Source of the DNA: Metallyticus violacea
Lineage: Eukaryota; Arthropoda; Insecta; Mantodea; Metallyticidae
Reading direction: 5' to 3'
NCBI GenBank assembly: GCA_030762175.1
Contig: CM060838.1
Coordinates: 16,785,501-16,849,500 of the forward strand
Length of the DNA stretch: 64,000 bases
Both the position numbers and the translations under genes were made by a program. Each line of letters opens with the position of its first letter. Within the stretch, counting starts at the first letter, position 1. Below, one piece after another: positions 37,500 to 48,879 of this stretch. The notes beneath the pieces were generated by a model. That model ran no database searches. It was given only the letters and a program-made list of their open reading frames with translations, and was not told the DNA's origin.

Positions 37500-38800
37500 G
37501 ACATGCATTTCTGTACAGGTTTGAATGTCTTTTAAACAAACCCTTACATCAATGAACTCACATCTAGTCTTTGAATACAATAAACAGGATAAACATTATG
37601 GTGCCAATACCTTAATATAAAATACTTCTTAAAATATTCAAAATAAAACGACAAATATCAGGATCAATAATATCACAAGCTTCTATCCATTAGAAAACTA
37701 AAGTAAAAATAATCAATGAACTGCATTTCATTACTAATATTTGTTGACACATTACAGTGTTCATATCTAAGCTCTGTGAGTAATTTTTCAGTTACTTTCC
37801 ATTTGTAGAATTCCCTAAATCATTTCTATGTTTTACATTTTACTTCTCTATACAATGCGTCGCTTAAAAGCAAAACTTTTGTGATAGTAAATATAAACTT
37901 GATGCATATGTTACGGATATTATTAGAAATATTTTCTGTCATGCTTGGTAGCGGTATGTACCTACATTTCATATAAATCAATCGCGAAACACATGTTGTA
38001 CATAAAGAAGTATGCAATAAATAAGTCTGTAAATCTCAATGTACTTACAGTTGCAGAGGACAAGTATAATAATTTAAAAAGTTAGCAAGCAAAACACCAT
38101 TTTTAAACAATATAACGTGAATATGCAATGCCTTTTCTGAGATGCCACGAACGGCGTTGTGAGCACAAGTTGGCAACAGTGCTCCCACTCACCTGTTTCC
38201 CCCCCCTCCACACCTGTGCGAGGATTTAACAACAAAAGAGCAGCGTGGCCGACTCAGTTCATGGCCAGGAGCCAGCTAAGAAGGTGGAGTATTGTGTATG
38301 TGTGCATGTAGGTGGTCACAGCGCTTGGACAACAGGTGTGTAAACAGGAAGACATTGTTATAATTATAGCCAGGATGGCTCTTTTGTTTAAGTGCACGTC
38401 AAGCTTTGAAGGTGTTTGTACATCATTGTACGTCATTAGCCCTCATTAACGTTGGTGAAACATAATAAAGAGTTTCTCTGTAGAACGCGAAATGTAAAAT
38501 GTTTCATTGCTGGTAAGATAATTTGTTTTTCTTTTGTTTCTTTCTTCGGAAATTTTTTTGTTGTTGTTATTCATCTGCCTATTCTTTTGTCACTGATGGC
38601 AAAGTTTTCAGAAAGCGAAATTCTGTTTAAAATGGAAAAAGTTGGTTAAATTACTTCGTTTCTCCCATGTGCTTCTTATGAAGAATACATGCTAATATTT
38701 AACAGGCTAACACCTGACAAAAATAAAGGTCGTTCGGTAATATAGGCCTAAAATATTACCTATAATAGACAATTTCTTCATTTAATCATAAACTTTATTC
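37500..38800. other. Non-coding DNA with a GC-richer patch
   Basis: Mostly AT-rich. At 38130-38345 the composition is more balanced, with E-box hexamers CACCTG at 38190 and 38211 and CAGGTG at 38333, and a C run at 38200-38207. This could be a small regulatory patch, but evidence is thin. Confidence 0.35.
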
Positions 38801-38801
38801 A

Positions 38802-38841
<40 letters not shown>

Positions 38842-38850
38842 GTTGTTGTT
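38801..38850. repeat. (ATT)n microsatellite
   Basis: About 40 bp of ATT units grading into GTT units. Confidence 0.97.
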
Positions 38851-39178
38851 ATCAGGACTATTTATCTTTGATATTTTCATAATTATACTCACATTATGTG
38901 GCACTTTATATTTGTTGAAAATGAGGTTAAGTTCCGAAAATGAATTTATAATGAAACTATATTATATTTTAAGAATTGCAATACAATAAATTATTTTCTA
39001 TGCACTTATGTAAGCGTTTGAATTAAATGCTACTGAAAATGGGCCACGTTTCACATTAAGAAAGACAAATATCCAAGAATGAATGTTAAAGGAATTAGTT
39101 AACTGTGAACAATTTATAATAATAAGACCTTCTAGGAGAAACGTATATATACTAAAAACAGGAGTATTCGACGTAAAT

Positions 39179-39430
39179 GTCGGTCTTAGTGGTGTAGTGG
39201 TAACAATACTTACCTCCTAAACCCAAGATCGCGGGTTCAATTCCCGCCACGATCGATGGATTTTTCAGGCGTAAAAATCCTAAGTGCGGCTTCCTTCGGA
39301 AGGAAAGTAAAGCCGTGGGTCTCGTGTCGTACATTTACGGCACGATGAAGAATCTCAAGCCTGAAAAAAGAGACCTCTGAGCAAAATTTGTCGGGCGTTT
39401 CACGCCCTGAATTGAATGGGACGCTGATGG
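39179..39430 (+). mobile_element. SINE-A, 3' end missing
   Basis: Forward copy with head GTCGGTCTTAGTGGTGTAGTGG and B box GGGTTCAATTCCCGCC, full body to GAATGGGACGCTGATGG, then unrelated sequence. The terminal GAGATGTTAAAGAGCGTCC and A-rich tail are absent, so the copy was broken after insertion. Confidence 0.85.
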
Positions 39431-39597
39431 TCTTATCGTTTGAGCTACCGTGTTCTACTCGACCATAGTCGCGAATCTCCACCATTTTATAAGATTATAC
39501 TGTAGAGCCTTCTAAGATTATCTCGCAGAAAGCTTATTCCAAAGAGGCGAGTCGAAACCTTCGAGTACTTGTGGGCCTAGGTTTCACAGTTAACCGC

Positions 39598-39895
39598 ATT
39601 AAAACAGTTAAAATCTTTCGGGCTGTTTCGCGTTGTCTGGTTTAATATACTACCATAGCTTTTACCAACTACTGTGGCATCATCAGTGCCAATCATCTCC
39701 CCTTACACTACGCACATAATATTGATCGATCTTCTAAAACCAGACAGAGACGGATCAATATTGTCGTTTTTTAGCAGTCAGGTGTTGTTCATCGTCCACT
39801 GATGATGTCAACCGCAGTAGTTGGTGAAAGCTATGGTAGCATATCAAACCATGGACCACGGAAAAACAGCCGCGGAAGATCTTAAATGTTTTAAT
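39598..39895. mobile_element. Fold-back MITE (long inverted repeats)
   Basis: A 298 bp near-palindrome. The left arm, from ATTAAAACAGTTAAAATCTT through TACCATAGCTTTTACCAACT to GGCATCATCAGTG, matches the inverse of the right arm, which reads ATTAAAACATTTAAGATCTT, TACCATAGCTTTCACCAACT and GACATCATCAGTGG. Arms are about 90 bp each. Inside there is a second inverted pair, AATATTGATC at 39719 and GATCAATATT near 39764. There is no coding capacity. This is the structure of a non-autonomous DNA transposon. The target duplication and superfamily could not be decided. Confidence 0.8.
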
Positions 39896-39899
39896 TATA

Positions 39900-40405
39900 A
39901 TACCAGCCGTAAAAGCCTAAGAAATAGGCTTACCATATTATTAGGTAACTTAAGATGTGGCTTTATCAAGCAAATTGTGTGTTAAGTTAAGATTTGAAAT
40001 CAGGGCCATCAGATAGGAAAAAAATTGTTAGTATCAAAGCCCTTCCTGCTACTAAATTTAACTTCGCCTGGGATATGTGCAATTCTGTTTATAATTTCTA
40101 GCTTAAGAAAACTGAAAGTATTATATGAACGTGTGTTTGCGCAACAGTGATTTAATATGAGAAATGACGATGCTGGACTGCCTCTTTGAAATGGGTGTAA
40201 TATATTAGTCAGCTATTTTGGTGTCCACACATGTCTTCTTCGATAAACATCAACTCGATACGAGGAAAGTCTATGCATGTACAAACAAGATGTTTAAAAG
40301 TGAAAGACAAGTGTTTTGCACTGGTGAACTGTGAAAGACTTTGAGCACTTACGGTTTCAAAACAATATAAATACATTTTTGAATTTGGGATAAGAAAAAT
40401 TAAAC
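39900..40405. other. Unassigned non-coding DNA
   Basis: Nothing recognised. Confidence 0.5.
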
Positions 40406-40422
40406 ATCGCATCAGTGAGTCT

Positions 40423-40698
40423 TGTTGATTTAGTTTCTTTATGGACGCCCTTTAACATCTCAGGTCATCAGCATCCCATTCAAATCAGGGCGTGAAACGG
40501 CCGACAAATTTTGCTCAGAGGCCTCTTCTTTCAGGCTTGAGGTTTTTTTCGTGCCGTAAATGTACGACACGGGACCCACGGCTTTAGCTATATTTAGGAT
40601 TTTTACATCCGAAAAAATTCATCGACCCTGGCCGGGATCGAATCCACGATCTTGGGTTTAGAAGACAAGTATGGTTACCACTACATCACCAGGACCGA
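40423..40698 (-). mobile_element. SINE-A with perfect 13 bp target duplication
   Basis: Reverse copy with complete head (B box GGGATCGAATCC inverted, A box region TGGTGATGTAGTGGTAACC on the minus strand). CATCAGTGAGTCT occurs exactly at 40410-40422 and 40699-40711, defining the insertion to the base. There is a small internal deletion near 40583-40595 where the family's CCTTCCGAAGG stretch is shortened. The perfect duplication implies a fairly recent event. Confidence 0.93.
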
Positions 40699-40719
40699 CA
40701 TCAGTGAGTCTGAACACTT

Positions 40720-41950
40720 GCTGGGGAAAATTCGACAAAGGAAGTTAATAGGTTAGTGAACAATGGGAGGAGGAGGTGGAGGGAATCTCAGGGGAAAGGG
40801 TGCACATTAATATATAAACATAGTCATATTAAATGTTACTATTTTTGTTTATAACGACGGTATCAGCAAGTACGGTCTCAAGACCAGTTGTGATTTTTTG
40901 TGTAGTTGAAAACTTATCACAATAAATGTCCATTTCTATTTCAAAATTAAAATAACGATTTTAATTTCTATTTCAATATGGCAATGCTATTTGTGGAAAA
41001 GTTATATTTTGCACAGTAACTTTGCGATATAAGACATAGGCTTGTGTATACTCGTATTCTAGCAACGTGAGATCCAATTTTACTGCGGACATTGGGGAAC
41101 TATAATAATTACTAGTGCCAATTCGAATAGTTAAATCAACGACTGACCACTCCTCTTGCCGTCTAGTCAATTTGATTCACCTGAAACTGGCAGTGGCTGG
41201 TTGACCGCTGCGCGCTTGTCTTTTTAATACACACAGTATGGCAGATCAGGCAAATTGGAAGTTAATAGAGTTGAACCATTTCTTTGTTTACTTGTTTGTA
41301 TTATTCTATTTTTGTATATTTCCTTAAGTATTTATAGCAGTATGAGAGTCAGCCCACACAAAAACTTCTCTCACAATGTCACGTTATTTGATCTGTAATT
41401 AAGATAGGCTGTTATCATTAGAACTCGAGTATATTCTAAGGAAGTGATTAGGTTTTAGTACGCAGCACAGTCTGTTTGCTTTTCCCGATTAGCTGTTATA
41501 TCACACACTGATTTCGCTATCTTTATAATTCATCTTTGTCACTCAACACCTGATGCTGAAGATAGTTTAAAGCATGGTAAACACTGATACCAAAGTCCAT
41601 ATTTACAAGAAAGCACAGTATGCTCTAGGAGTCAATAAACTATTGAGGTTTATATGCTTGTAGGTAGCTTGATATTGTAAGGTTAGGAGAATCGTTCATA
41701 TTTGCAATAATTACTTTTTTTGTTTTCATTCAAAACCAATAAACTAAATCATCACACATATTCACCACGTTTGTGAATTTATCGGCAACCCCAGACCCTC
41801 TTGTAACTGTTTCAGGAATAAAATAAGATTTTAAATATAATTGCCGTAAACTTGGCTTACAAAATTGTAACATGAACGCTTAACCTTTTCAAACCATCTT
41901 GCAACGGACGAATGTCGGTCAGTAATGACAATAGAGCAGAGACAAATACG
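40720..41950. other. Unassigned non-coding DNA
   Basis: A 30-40 bp patch near 40848-40895 (GGTATCAGCAAGTACGGTCT) resembles one near 48885-48925 (GATATCAGCACGTACGGTCG). Otherwise nothing recognised. Confidence 0.4.
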
Positions 41951-41956
41951 GGTTTA

Positions 41957-42720
41957 GGACTATTTCATGAATAGATTCTTTTTTCTTTTGTTTGTTTGCA
42001 TACGCTCTTTAACAGCTCAGGTCATCAGCGTCCCATTCAAATAAGGGCGTGAAACGGCCGACAAATTTTGCTCAGAGGACTCTTCTTTCAGGCTTGAGGT
42101 TCTTTATTATGCCGTAAATGTACGACACGGGACCCACGGCTTGACTTCCCTTCCGAAGGAAGACATGCTTAGGATTTTCACGCCCGAAAAAATCCATCGA
42201 TCCTAGCCGGGATCGAACCCGCGATCTTGGGTTTAGGAGACAAGTATGGTTACCACTACACCACCAGGACCGAAGTTCACGAAAAAAATACATATTTGAA
42301 AGTCAGCAAAAATATTAACGATTGTATAAAATGTTATGTCTATATGAATATGTATCTATCCAGAAATCGTGATACTGAAATAGACGAAAATCCACTACTA
42401 CAATCGCTACTGTTCGATTTACTAATACAAACTGAGAAAAACTAAATAGAGATAACATTTTGCCATTTTGAACAACGTGTTTATTAAAATATATGGTTCC
42501 TTAGTCAGATATTGTTACATCATTTACAAAATTATTTCACACTGTCTGACTGAAAACGCAAAAGCAATTGCTTGAGTGAATACAGTTAGTTAAATGTACA
42601 ATTACTGAAAAGTGGTCAATGATGCATGCTCAGGAATTTTAGTGGTGTATACAGTTGGTTACACTGGCTAGAAGACAAATGCACTTCGCGCGGTAAAGGA
42701 ATCTGGTAAAACTTTACGAT
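41957..42720. repeat. Unclassified dispersed repeat, copy 1, split by a SINE-A
   Basis: Outside the SINE, this aligns with 44158-44650: GGACTATTTCATGAATA; then ATATTTGAAAGTCAGC, AATATTAACGATTGTATAAA, CAGAAATCGTGATACTGAAA, AGACGAAAATCCACTA, CAGGAATTTTAGTGG, ACAGTTGGTTACA and AAGACAAATGCACTTCGCG. After subtracting the SINE both copies are about 490 bp. The family is not recognised. Confidence 0.65.
42000..42273 (-). mobile_element. SINE-A, near full length, inserted in a repeat
   Basis: Reverse copy from CTCTTTAACAGCTCAGGTCA to GTGGTGTAGTGGTAACC-type head (inverted) with intact acceptor arms. The 3' tail is TTTG/TTTC-rich on the plus strand. The repeat at 44.16-44.65 kb serves as an approximate empty site. 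The target duplication is unclear. Confidence 0.9.
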
Positions 42721-42729
42721 GAAGCATTT

Positions 42730-44150
42730 TGTACAAAATTTCCATAATCTCTAGAGTATGAAATGTTTGTTAATAATTCTGTTTCAGCAACTTAACTGTT
42801 ATATCTAAAAACCCCACTACAAATGTTCGCGGCAATTGATTCAATCCCCCCCATGTCTTCCCTAGAGATACATTCATGCAGGAAAATGTAGTTATGAGAA
42901 AAATGCAATCAAAGAAAAAAATTATAAAATCTCATTCATAGATCTAACCCGGAACCTAATGCCATCTAAAATTTGGATCTGTTCAGACAGTTCACAGCAA
43001 AAGCAACATTTGCTCTAGTGAAGGTACAAACTAAAAACCTTCTAGTTCATTTGGTTCGAAAACTATATCATTTTAGAATGAATAATGTCAAAATCTACAG
43101 TTCTTAATATACGGTGAAGTATTTTCAAATATTTAAAAGCCACTTCTAGGTTGGATAATTATCAAAATAGAGTTATATTAATATAAATCAGAAAAATCGG
43201 AAATGTTTTGAAAAATACCAAAAAAAAAAAAAATTCAAAAATTTACCTTCATATGCGTTTGTTAACAAAATTTGAGTGAATTTGTTAAAGTAGTATCACA
43301 TTTTCCTGTCACCATCGTTTTCCCCCAGCGAATCTCTCGATAGACTGTATTCAGTCTGTATTCTGCCGTACTCTAGTTCTAATTTAATTATTTATGTTAG
43401 CTCTGTACACAGCCGGACATTTACGAAACAGCTTGTCAGCTCTATGTTCGGTGATCGGAGTTGCCAGTTGTACTTCATCAATTTTGCATTGTCTGATGCG
43501 GTGATTTACTGCACAACTTGGCATTAAGTAACATAAATAATAGAGTTTAAACTTCGTATGACAACGTTGAAACCCTTATAATTTATAGAGATGATATGCC
43601 TGTTAATAAAGTCTTTGTTTAGTTAGGTAAATCTTCTGCAATGTTTTGCATCATAACTAAAGCGAAACTTTAGTCCCTCATTATAAGTGGAGAATGAATG
43701 AGGTAGGCTGATCTTTACACGCAGCACATGTTAAATGATTTTGGGATTTGAAGGTGCAAAATGTAAGTCACATTGACCTTAATCATATCAGCTTGGTTTA
43801 GTTACGTTTAATAAAATGACTAGGATACAATGTCGAGGACGAAAAGCTCATTAAATCTAGGCTTAAATAAGATTGTAGAGGAATTTGAAGGTATTTATAA
43901 AATATTGAGGATAATTCACATAATTATAAGGATGTTGTCACACTATGCATAAACTCTTTTATTTACAATTGCTTTACGATGATATGTCAGCTTTTAAAGT
44001 CTTTGTTTAGGGTAAGCCTTCTACCGTTGCTATGGAATCGTAATTATTACGTGCTTTCTTTTAACATGCGTCAATATTTTATCACAATATCACGAGAGGG
44101 TCTGAGATAACCGATAAATACACGAACCTATGAAAGCTCAGACCCTAGAC
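42730..44150. other. Non-coding DNA with a local repeat pair
   Basis: ATGATATGCCTGTTAATAAA at 43591 followed by GTCTTTGTTTAGTTAGGTAA aligns with ATGATATGTCAGCTTTTAAA at 43979 followed by GTCTTTGTTTAGGGTAAGCC; both then continue with CTTCT and a matching stretch of about 25 bases. A poly-A run lies at 43219-43234. No gene seen. Confidence 0.45.
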
Positions 44151-44157
44151 CGATATT

Positions 44158-44650
44158 TATTAGAACTATTTCATGAATAAAATAAGAATAAAAGTGATAT
44201 ATGATGTATATATTTGAAATTCGCGCACAGAATATTAACACTTGTATAAATATTATTTATACTTACGAACATCTATTCTATTCAGAAACCGTGAGATTGA
44301 AATAGACAAAAATCGACTATTAGAATAGCTAACGTTGGATTTTCTAGTACCAATTGAGGGAGAAAAAAAGATAATGTGGTGCAGTGTCTCCATTTTTCTT
44401 TGTATTGTAGGTTGCTAATGATAAAATTAATTTGTACGCTTGACGCATCACCAAAACGCTTTGAAGAACCCTTTTGTGTTATGATTGTCGATTGTCTACG
44501 CTTTTGTTTTTATCAATAGCTCCTCACCGCCTCTAGCAAAAGTAGACAGTGGTGCGTATTCAGGAATTATATAGTGGAGGTATAGAGTTGGCTACAATGA
44601 CCACAAGACGAATGCATGTCGCGTGATAAAAGGGATTTGATAATTTTTTT
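44158..44650. repeat. Unclassified dispersed repeat, copy 2, uninterrupted
   Basis: This is the SINE-free partner of the repeat at 41.96-42.72 kb, with GAACTATTTCATGAATAAAA, ATATTTGAAATTCGCG, AATATTAACACTTGTATAAA, CAGAAACCGTGAGATTGAAA, AGACAAAAATCGACTA, CAGGAATTATATAGTGG, AGAGTTGGCTACA and AGACGAATGCATGTCGCG in the same order. Confidence 0.65.
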
Positions 44651-44829
44651 TCTCGATAATTTTACTCCGTAATCCGGTTGCGATTTGTCAAAATTTTAAA
44701 ATTTTGTTTCGTTTCGTGCTACTAAGTAGGGGTAAATCATTGTAATGATGATTCCAGCAGAAAAAAATCGTAAATATAATATTAATCAACAAATCATTGT
44801 AATGGTGGCAAATCTCCCTTAGAGTTCCG

Positions 44830-44903
44830 CCGTGAGTATATGAATCAACCAACCTTTGTATTATAGCACGACGCTCTAACCAGCTGAGCTAACATGTCAT
44901 TGT
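44830..44903 (-). repeat. tRNA-Ile-like pseudogene
   Basis: The minus strand reads GTTAGCTCAGCTGGTTAGAG followed by CGTCGTGCTATAATAC and AAGGTTGGTTGATTCA. The 5' half closely fits a tRNA-Ile D arm and anticodon stem. The T arm is degraded and no acceptor pairing closes it, so it is not a working gene. Confidence 0.5.
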
Positions 44904-44909
44904 ACTAAA

Positions 44910-45975
44910 GTACCTAATTATGCATCTATATCTGTGGAAGCCACTAGCGGACGAGATCGGCACGAGGCGTTCTTCCTATCCGATTTAGTTCCCTGTGTGC
45001 AGAAGCATGCGCGAGGGGACTTCTACTTTGGTTCACCAATCAGGGCTGATCCGTTTTCATCATGCAACATTGTTTCAACAATGTTTCTCCATCTTTGTTG
45101 ACTTGCACTCGTATGCAAAGCGATTCATTATTTCATTATTGGAAATGTTTGAAACTATCTTTAAAATGCTAAATACTCGTGTACGGTAAATTAGCTTAAC
45201 TATGAACGTCTCTCTTTTATAGATAAATTGGCTATAACAAGATTCACCCATTTTTTGTTTTGTTTTTGTTTTTTTGTTTTTAGAGCAAACCATTCTTGTT
45301 AATTTCCCAATAGCTGTGCTGGAGTGACCGAAGTATTTCTCTGCACTCAATATTTTTCATTAACTAGTACAAAACTATTGCATAAGTTTTATTCCAACAT
45401 CTTCAGAACTAATTAGACTTGGAAAAGAACTATTACAAGACATTTTTTCTTCCCAATTTCTCCTATCTGAAGGCGGAATGGGCTGGAAGCTCGTCAATGT
45501 ATTCAGTCACATATATTGCTGCATGCAGTAATCGCAGAGTACAAAGGAGGACAGTTAATATGCATGAGGAGAGCTAATAAGGCAGAAATGCCTGTGCTTT
45601 GCATCCGTTTCATGTGATGCCTGCCGGAAGTACGCCGATTTTGTATTCATATTTCCTTGATAGCTGCATATTTATTGGTAGCAAAGTGCGTGTGTTACAT
45701 GTTTTAGCAGAGCATAGCCTAGCGCGCATATGCTTCAGAAGTAGCAGGAGGGATATTACACAATTAATATTAATTTATGTTTTGCACATTTTCAAGTACT
45801 TAAGCATTGTAAACCCTGTGCTATAAGATATACTATCTAATAGGTAGAAAGTACAAAATTGATTGCGACTGAAATATATGTCCACTTGTAAAGGAATAAC
45901 AAGTTAAGTTTACTGTCCTTTGTTTCTCATCCTAATATTATTGGTTTAGATGTTCCACGCGGTTCCTTAGTGTTT
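44910..45975. other. Unassigned non-coding DNA
   Basis: Nothing recognised; only short open frames without domains. Confidence 0.5.
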
Positions 45976-45983
45976 TTTTTTCA

Positions 45984-46253
45984 ATAGTGTTTAACGCCCC
46001 TTTTAACTACTGAGGCACCATTGGCGGCGGACACTGATGACACACGAGATGAAATAGTAAATTGGGAAAGGATTTTTTTTAAGGAAGGAAACGTTTCAGG
46101 CCTAAGTTTAGGGTACCTCCTCGGCATTTACCATTTATGAGGATTGAGGAAAACCTGGAAAAGGTCTCAGTCAGGAAGGACGGTCCTGGCGGAATTCGAA
46201 CCGCGGACCTCCCGCTCACGATTCCGCGCCTTAACGACCTGGGCCACCCGTGT
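45984..46253 (-). mobile_element. SINE-B, near full length
   Basis: Reverse copy with head GGCCCAGGTCGTTAAGGCGC and B box GCGGTTCGAATTCCGCC on the minus strand, the conserved body and the 3' end GGGCGTTAAACACTATTG. No clear target duplication. Confidence 0.88.
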
Positions 46254-46259
46254 AATAGT

Positions 46260-47680
46260 CTGCTGTGTGTTGATTTTCTTGGAGGCTAATACTCATTACT
46301 TTTCACTACACTATCAAATGTATGTGCTTTTGTTCATACTGCCAAGTGCTTAAAAGCACAGCGTGGTGATATTCAACAAAATGTTGTGGGTATCTGCGCT
46401 AATAGCATTTTGATGCTGCTCCCCGTAATTACACATTTTCGCTGACTTTACAAAACAATTTATACTAAAATATTCTTAAAATACTGAAGCCAAACTATAA
46501 GTATTTACTATTATAATATGAAGAGTACCCAGATTCTGGATACGAAACATATTGTGGAGAGTCTTTCAAAAGCAATTTCAAACTTTAAAGCCTTATAAAT
46601 ATTACAGTAATTTAGATAGAAACAATAACATCTCTGTGTTGGGTAAATAATGGGGTTTGGTTTTCACAAAACTTGGGAATATGCCCGCCGTAATGCTGTT
46701 CAACATGCACGATTCTTTCTGCTATACCACGCGCAGCATTTTGCAGACAGACTTGAAATATTCCGTATTTCCTGGGAGAGAGCACCTTTCAGTAGCTGCA
46801 AGTTGTTGGAAGTGCCAATAGAACTCGTTGACATTAGGTCTTCTATATTTATTATCAACAACAAAACAACTTTCTTATAACTACAATTATAACAAGGGTG
46901 TCTCTTAAATTATTATGTGCTCTGAATTTTCTCGGACTTCGAGAGACTTCTGTTGCTTTTAAAATAGCTTTGGACCAGGCATGTTCTAAAATGTTACGGT
47001 AGAATCATGGCTTGAAGAGTTAAAATTCCAATAAGAGAAATAGTTTTAATCAACAAAATAGTAACCATGGAATTAAAAAATAAACAATTGAAAAACAAAA
47101 TCCCATTTATTTGCTAAACACAGTGATATTTTTTTTCTATCTGGTTTATTATATTACTTATAACGCTGAAAAACCTTGTACATGTTATAACAAAGAGATT
47201 TGTTGTATCTGCAACACCAGTTCCCAAGGAATGAATGGACAGGGGTTAGCAAGCCAAACCGGTTCATCAGCATGTAGTATAAACGGAGTTAATATAGCTC
47301 CAGGCATGCACTTCCGGTACGGCAACTTGATCGTCTTCCAGAACAGGTAAACAAGAATGGAAAGGTTTAGAAACAAGTCATCTCCTGTTAGAAAAGATAT
47401 GGATTAGAACGGTTTACTAGCACGCGAAAAAAAAAAAAGTTTTACCTACACAAGTTTGATGACTGGTGAGTTGACAAAGGCAGCTGTATATACAAATAAT
47501 TTCTTTATAATTCCTTAGAAAATAATCATATTTGGTTTTAGTAAATGATTAAGGAAGAAACAACAAACAACGTCTTAATTAACAGTTGCATGCTAAGAAA
47601 TAATGCCATTGAACACTGCAAATTTAACAGTATTGCCGAATTTTGTAGAATGATAAAGTACTACCCTCTTATTCTGAAAA
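46260..47680. other. Unassigned non-coding DNA
   Basis: No gene recognised. Short poly-A runs occur, for example 47427-47438. Confidence 0.5.
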
Positions 47681-47689
47681 ATGAAGCTG

Positions 47690-48720
47690 AAGTATTGAGA
47701 TCAAAACAATGACATTCAAGAACGGTGCGGTGTACAGCAGGAAAGAGAGGTGGGAGTATGCAGGTCAGGCACTGGAAAATGTTAAGAAATTCACACACTT
47801 GGGAGACATCTTAGCTATGAACCGGAAACGGGCAAGACACGTAGGCAACATAAAGCACAAGTGCTTAATTAAAAATATAGAGGCATTAAAAATCTTAGTA
47901 AAAATACCAGAAACTGCGCTGAAAACAATTGATTTAGTGTACAGGGCGGTTCTGAGGTAAGGGGCCGAAATTTGGGGGTGAGAAAACACCGAGAAACTTA
48001 ATCAGGTACAAACACAGTTTCTAAAACGGTTGCTACAAGTAGGGAGGGGTACAGCAAACTGTGAGGTTCTTAAAGAGTTTGGTATTTCTTGAAAGTGTGA
48101 ATTTAAAAATGAGAACAATTAAATACTGGTTAAAGATAATACGGGGAAATCAAGCTCTTCTTCGAGCAGTTTGTCTAAGGGAGCAAATAAGGGAAGAGTG
48201 GGATACAGGACGAGCATCAAAAATAAGGAAAGGCTTAGACAAAGTTGAATTGTGGTATATTTGGTTAAGAGAAGAGGACATTACACGAAATAGTTGGAAA
48301 ATAGTTAACAGACCTTTGTGAGATATAGATAGGCAAAATATTGAGTCTCAATGCGCAGAAAAAGTGTCGCTTAACCTGCAGACTCAAATACATCCGGTAT
48401 GGGGAATGGGGGGGATTATTTTGATATCTGTGGCAGAGAAGAAAGAAGTGGTCTTGCATGGTTCAGATTACGGACTTGGAAAGGAAACAAAAGGAAACTC
48501 GGGGAAAGAATTTGCCCATTGTGCGGAGAAAGCGATACCTGGAGGCATATTTTGGCAGAATGCAGGGAAACAGAAATTTTTAAGAAATGAGCATTTATCA
48601 CTGCAATTTTTGAATTCCATAAGAAGTTTGGAAATGTTTCTAGAGAAGACCCGAAAAAGAAGGTTAATGGCTATAATAAAGAGGGGGAAGTTGTAGAGGG
48701 GTGTGAGCAAATGGAAGGGG
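47690..48720 (+). pseudogene. Non-LTR retrotransposon ORF2, C-terminal part
   Basis: Read across several frames, the strand gives IMTFKNG near 47700; then WEYAGQALENVKKFTHLGDI (the post-RT block matching the LINE consensus FKYLGI), a basic region, KTIDLVYRAVLR, and after a stop GAEIWG and TEKLNQVQTQFLKRLLQVGRG near 47965-48050. Further on come a RSGLAWFRLRTWKG block and a CPLCGESDTWRHILAEC zinc-finger (CCHC) at about 48513-48563. This order matches the 3' end of ORF2 of insect LINEs. The RT catalytic core and endonuclease are absent (5' truncation), and at least three frame breaks make it inactive. Confidence 0.8.
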
Positions 48721-48846
48721 GGGGGCTCTAGAATAAGGATTCCATTCATGTTTATGTATTTGTATATATAAGTATTAACAGAAAACGTAAATATCGAAGT
48801 ATTTGTATTTATGTATATGTGCATGTAGATTTGTATGTAGGTATGT

Positions 48847-48869
48847 GCATGTGTGTGTGTGTGTGTGTG
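48847..48869. repeat. (GT)n microsatellite
   Basis: About 22 bp of GT units within a longer TATG/TGTA-rich stretch from 48755. Confidence 0.9.
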
Positions 48870-48879
48870 ACCCTTTTAA

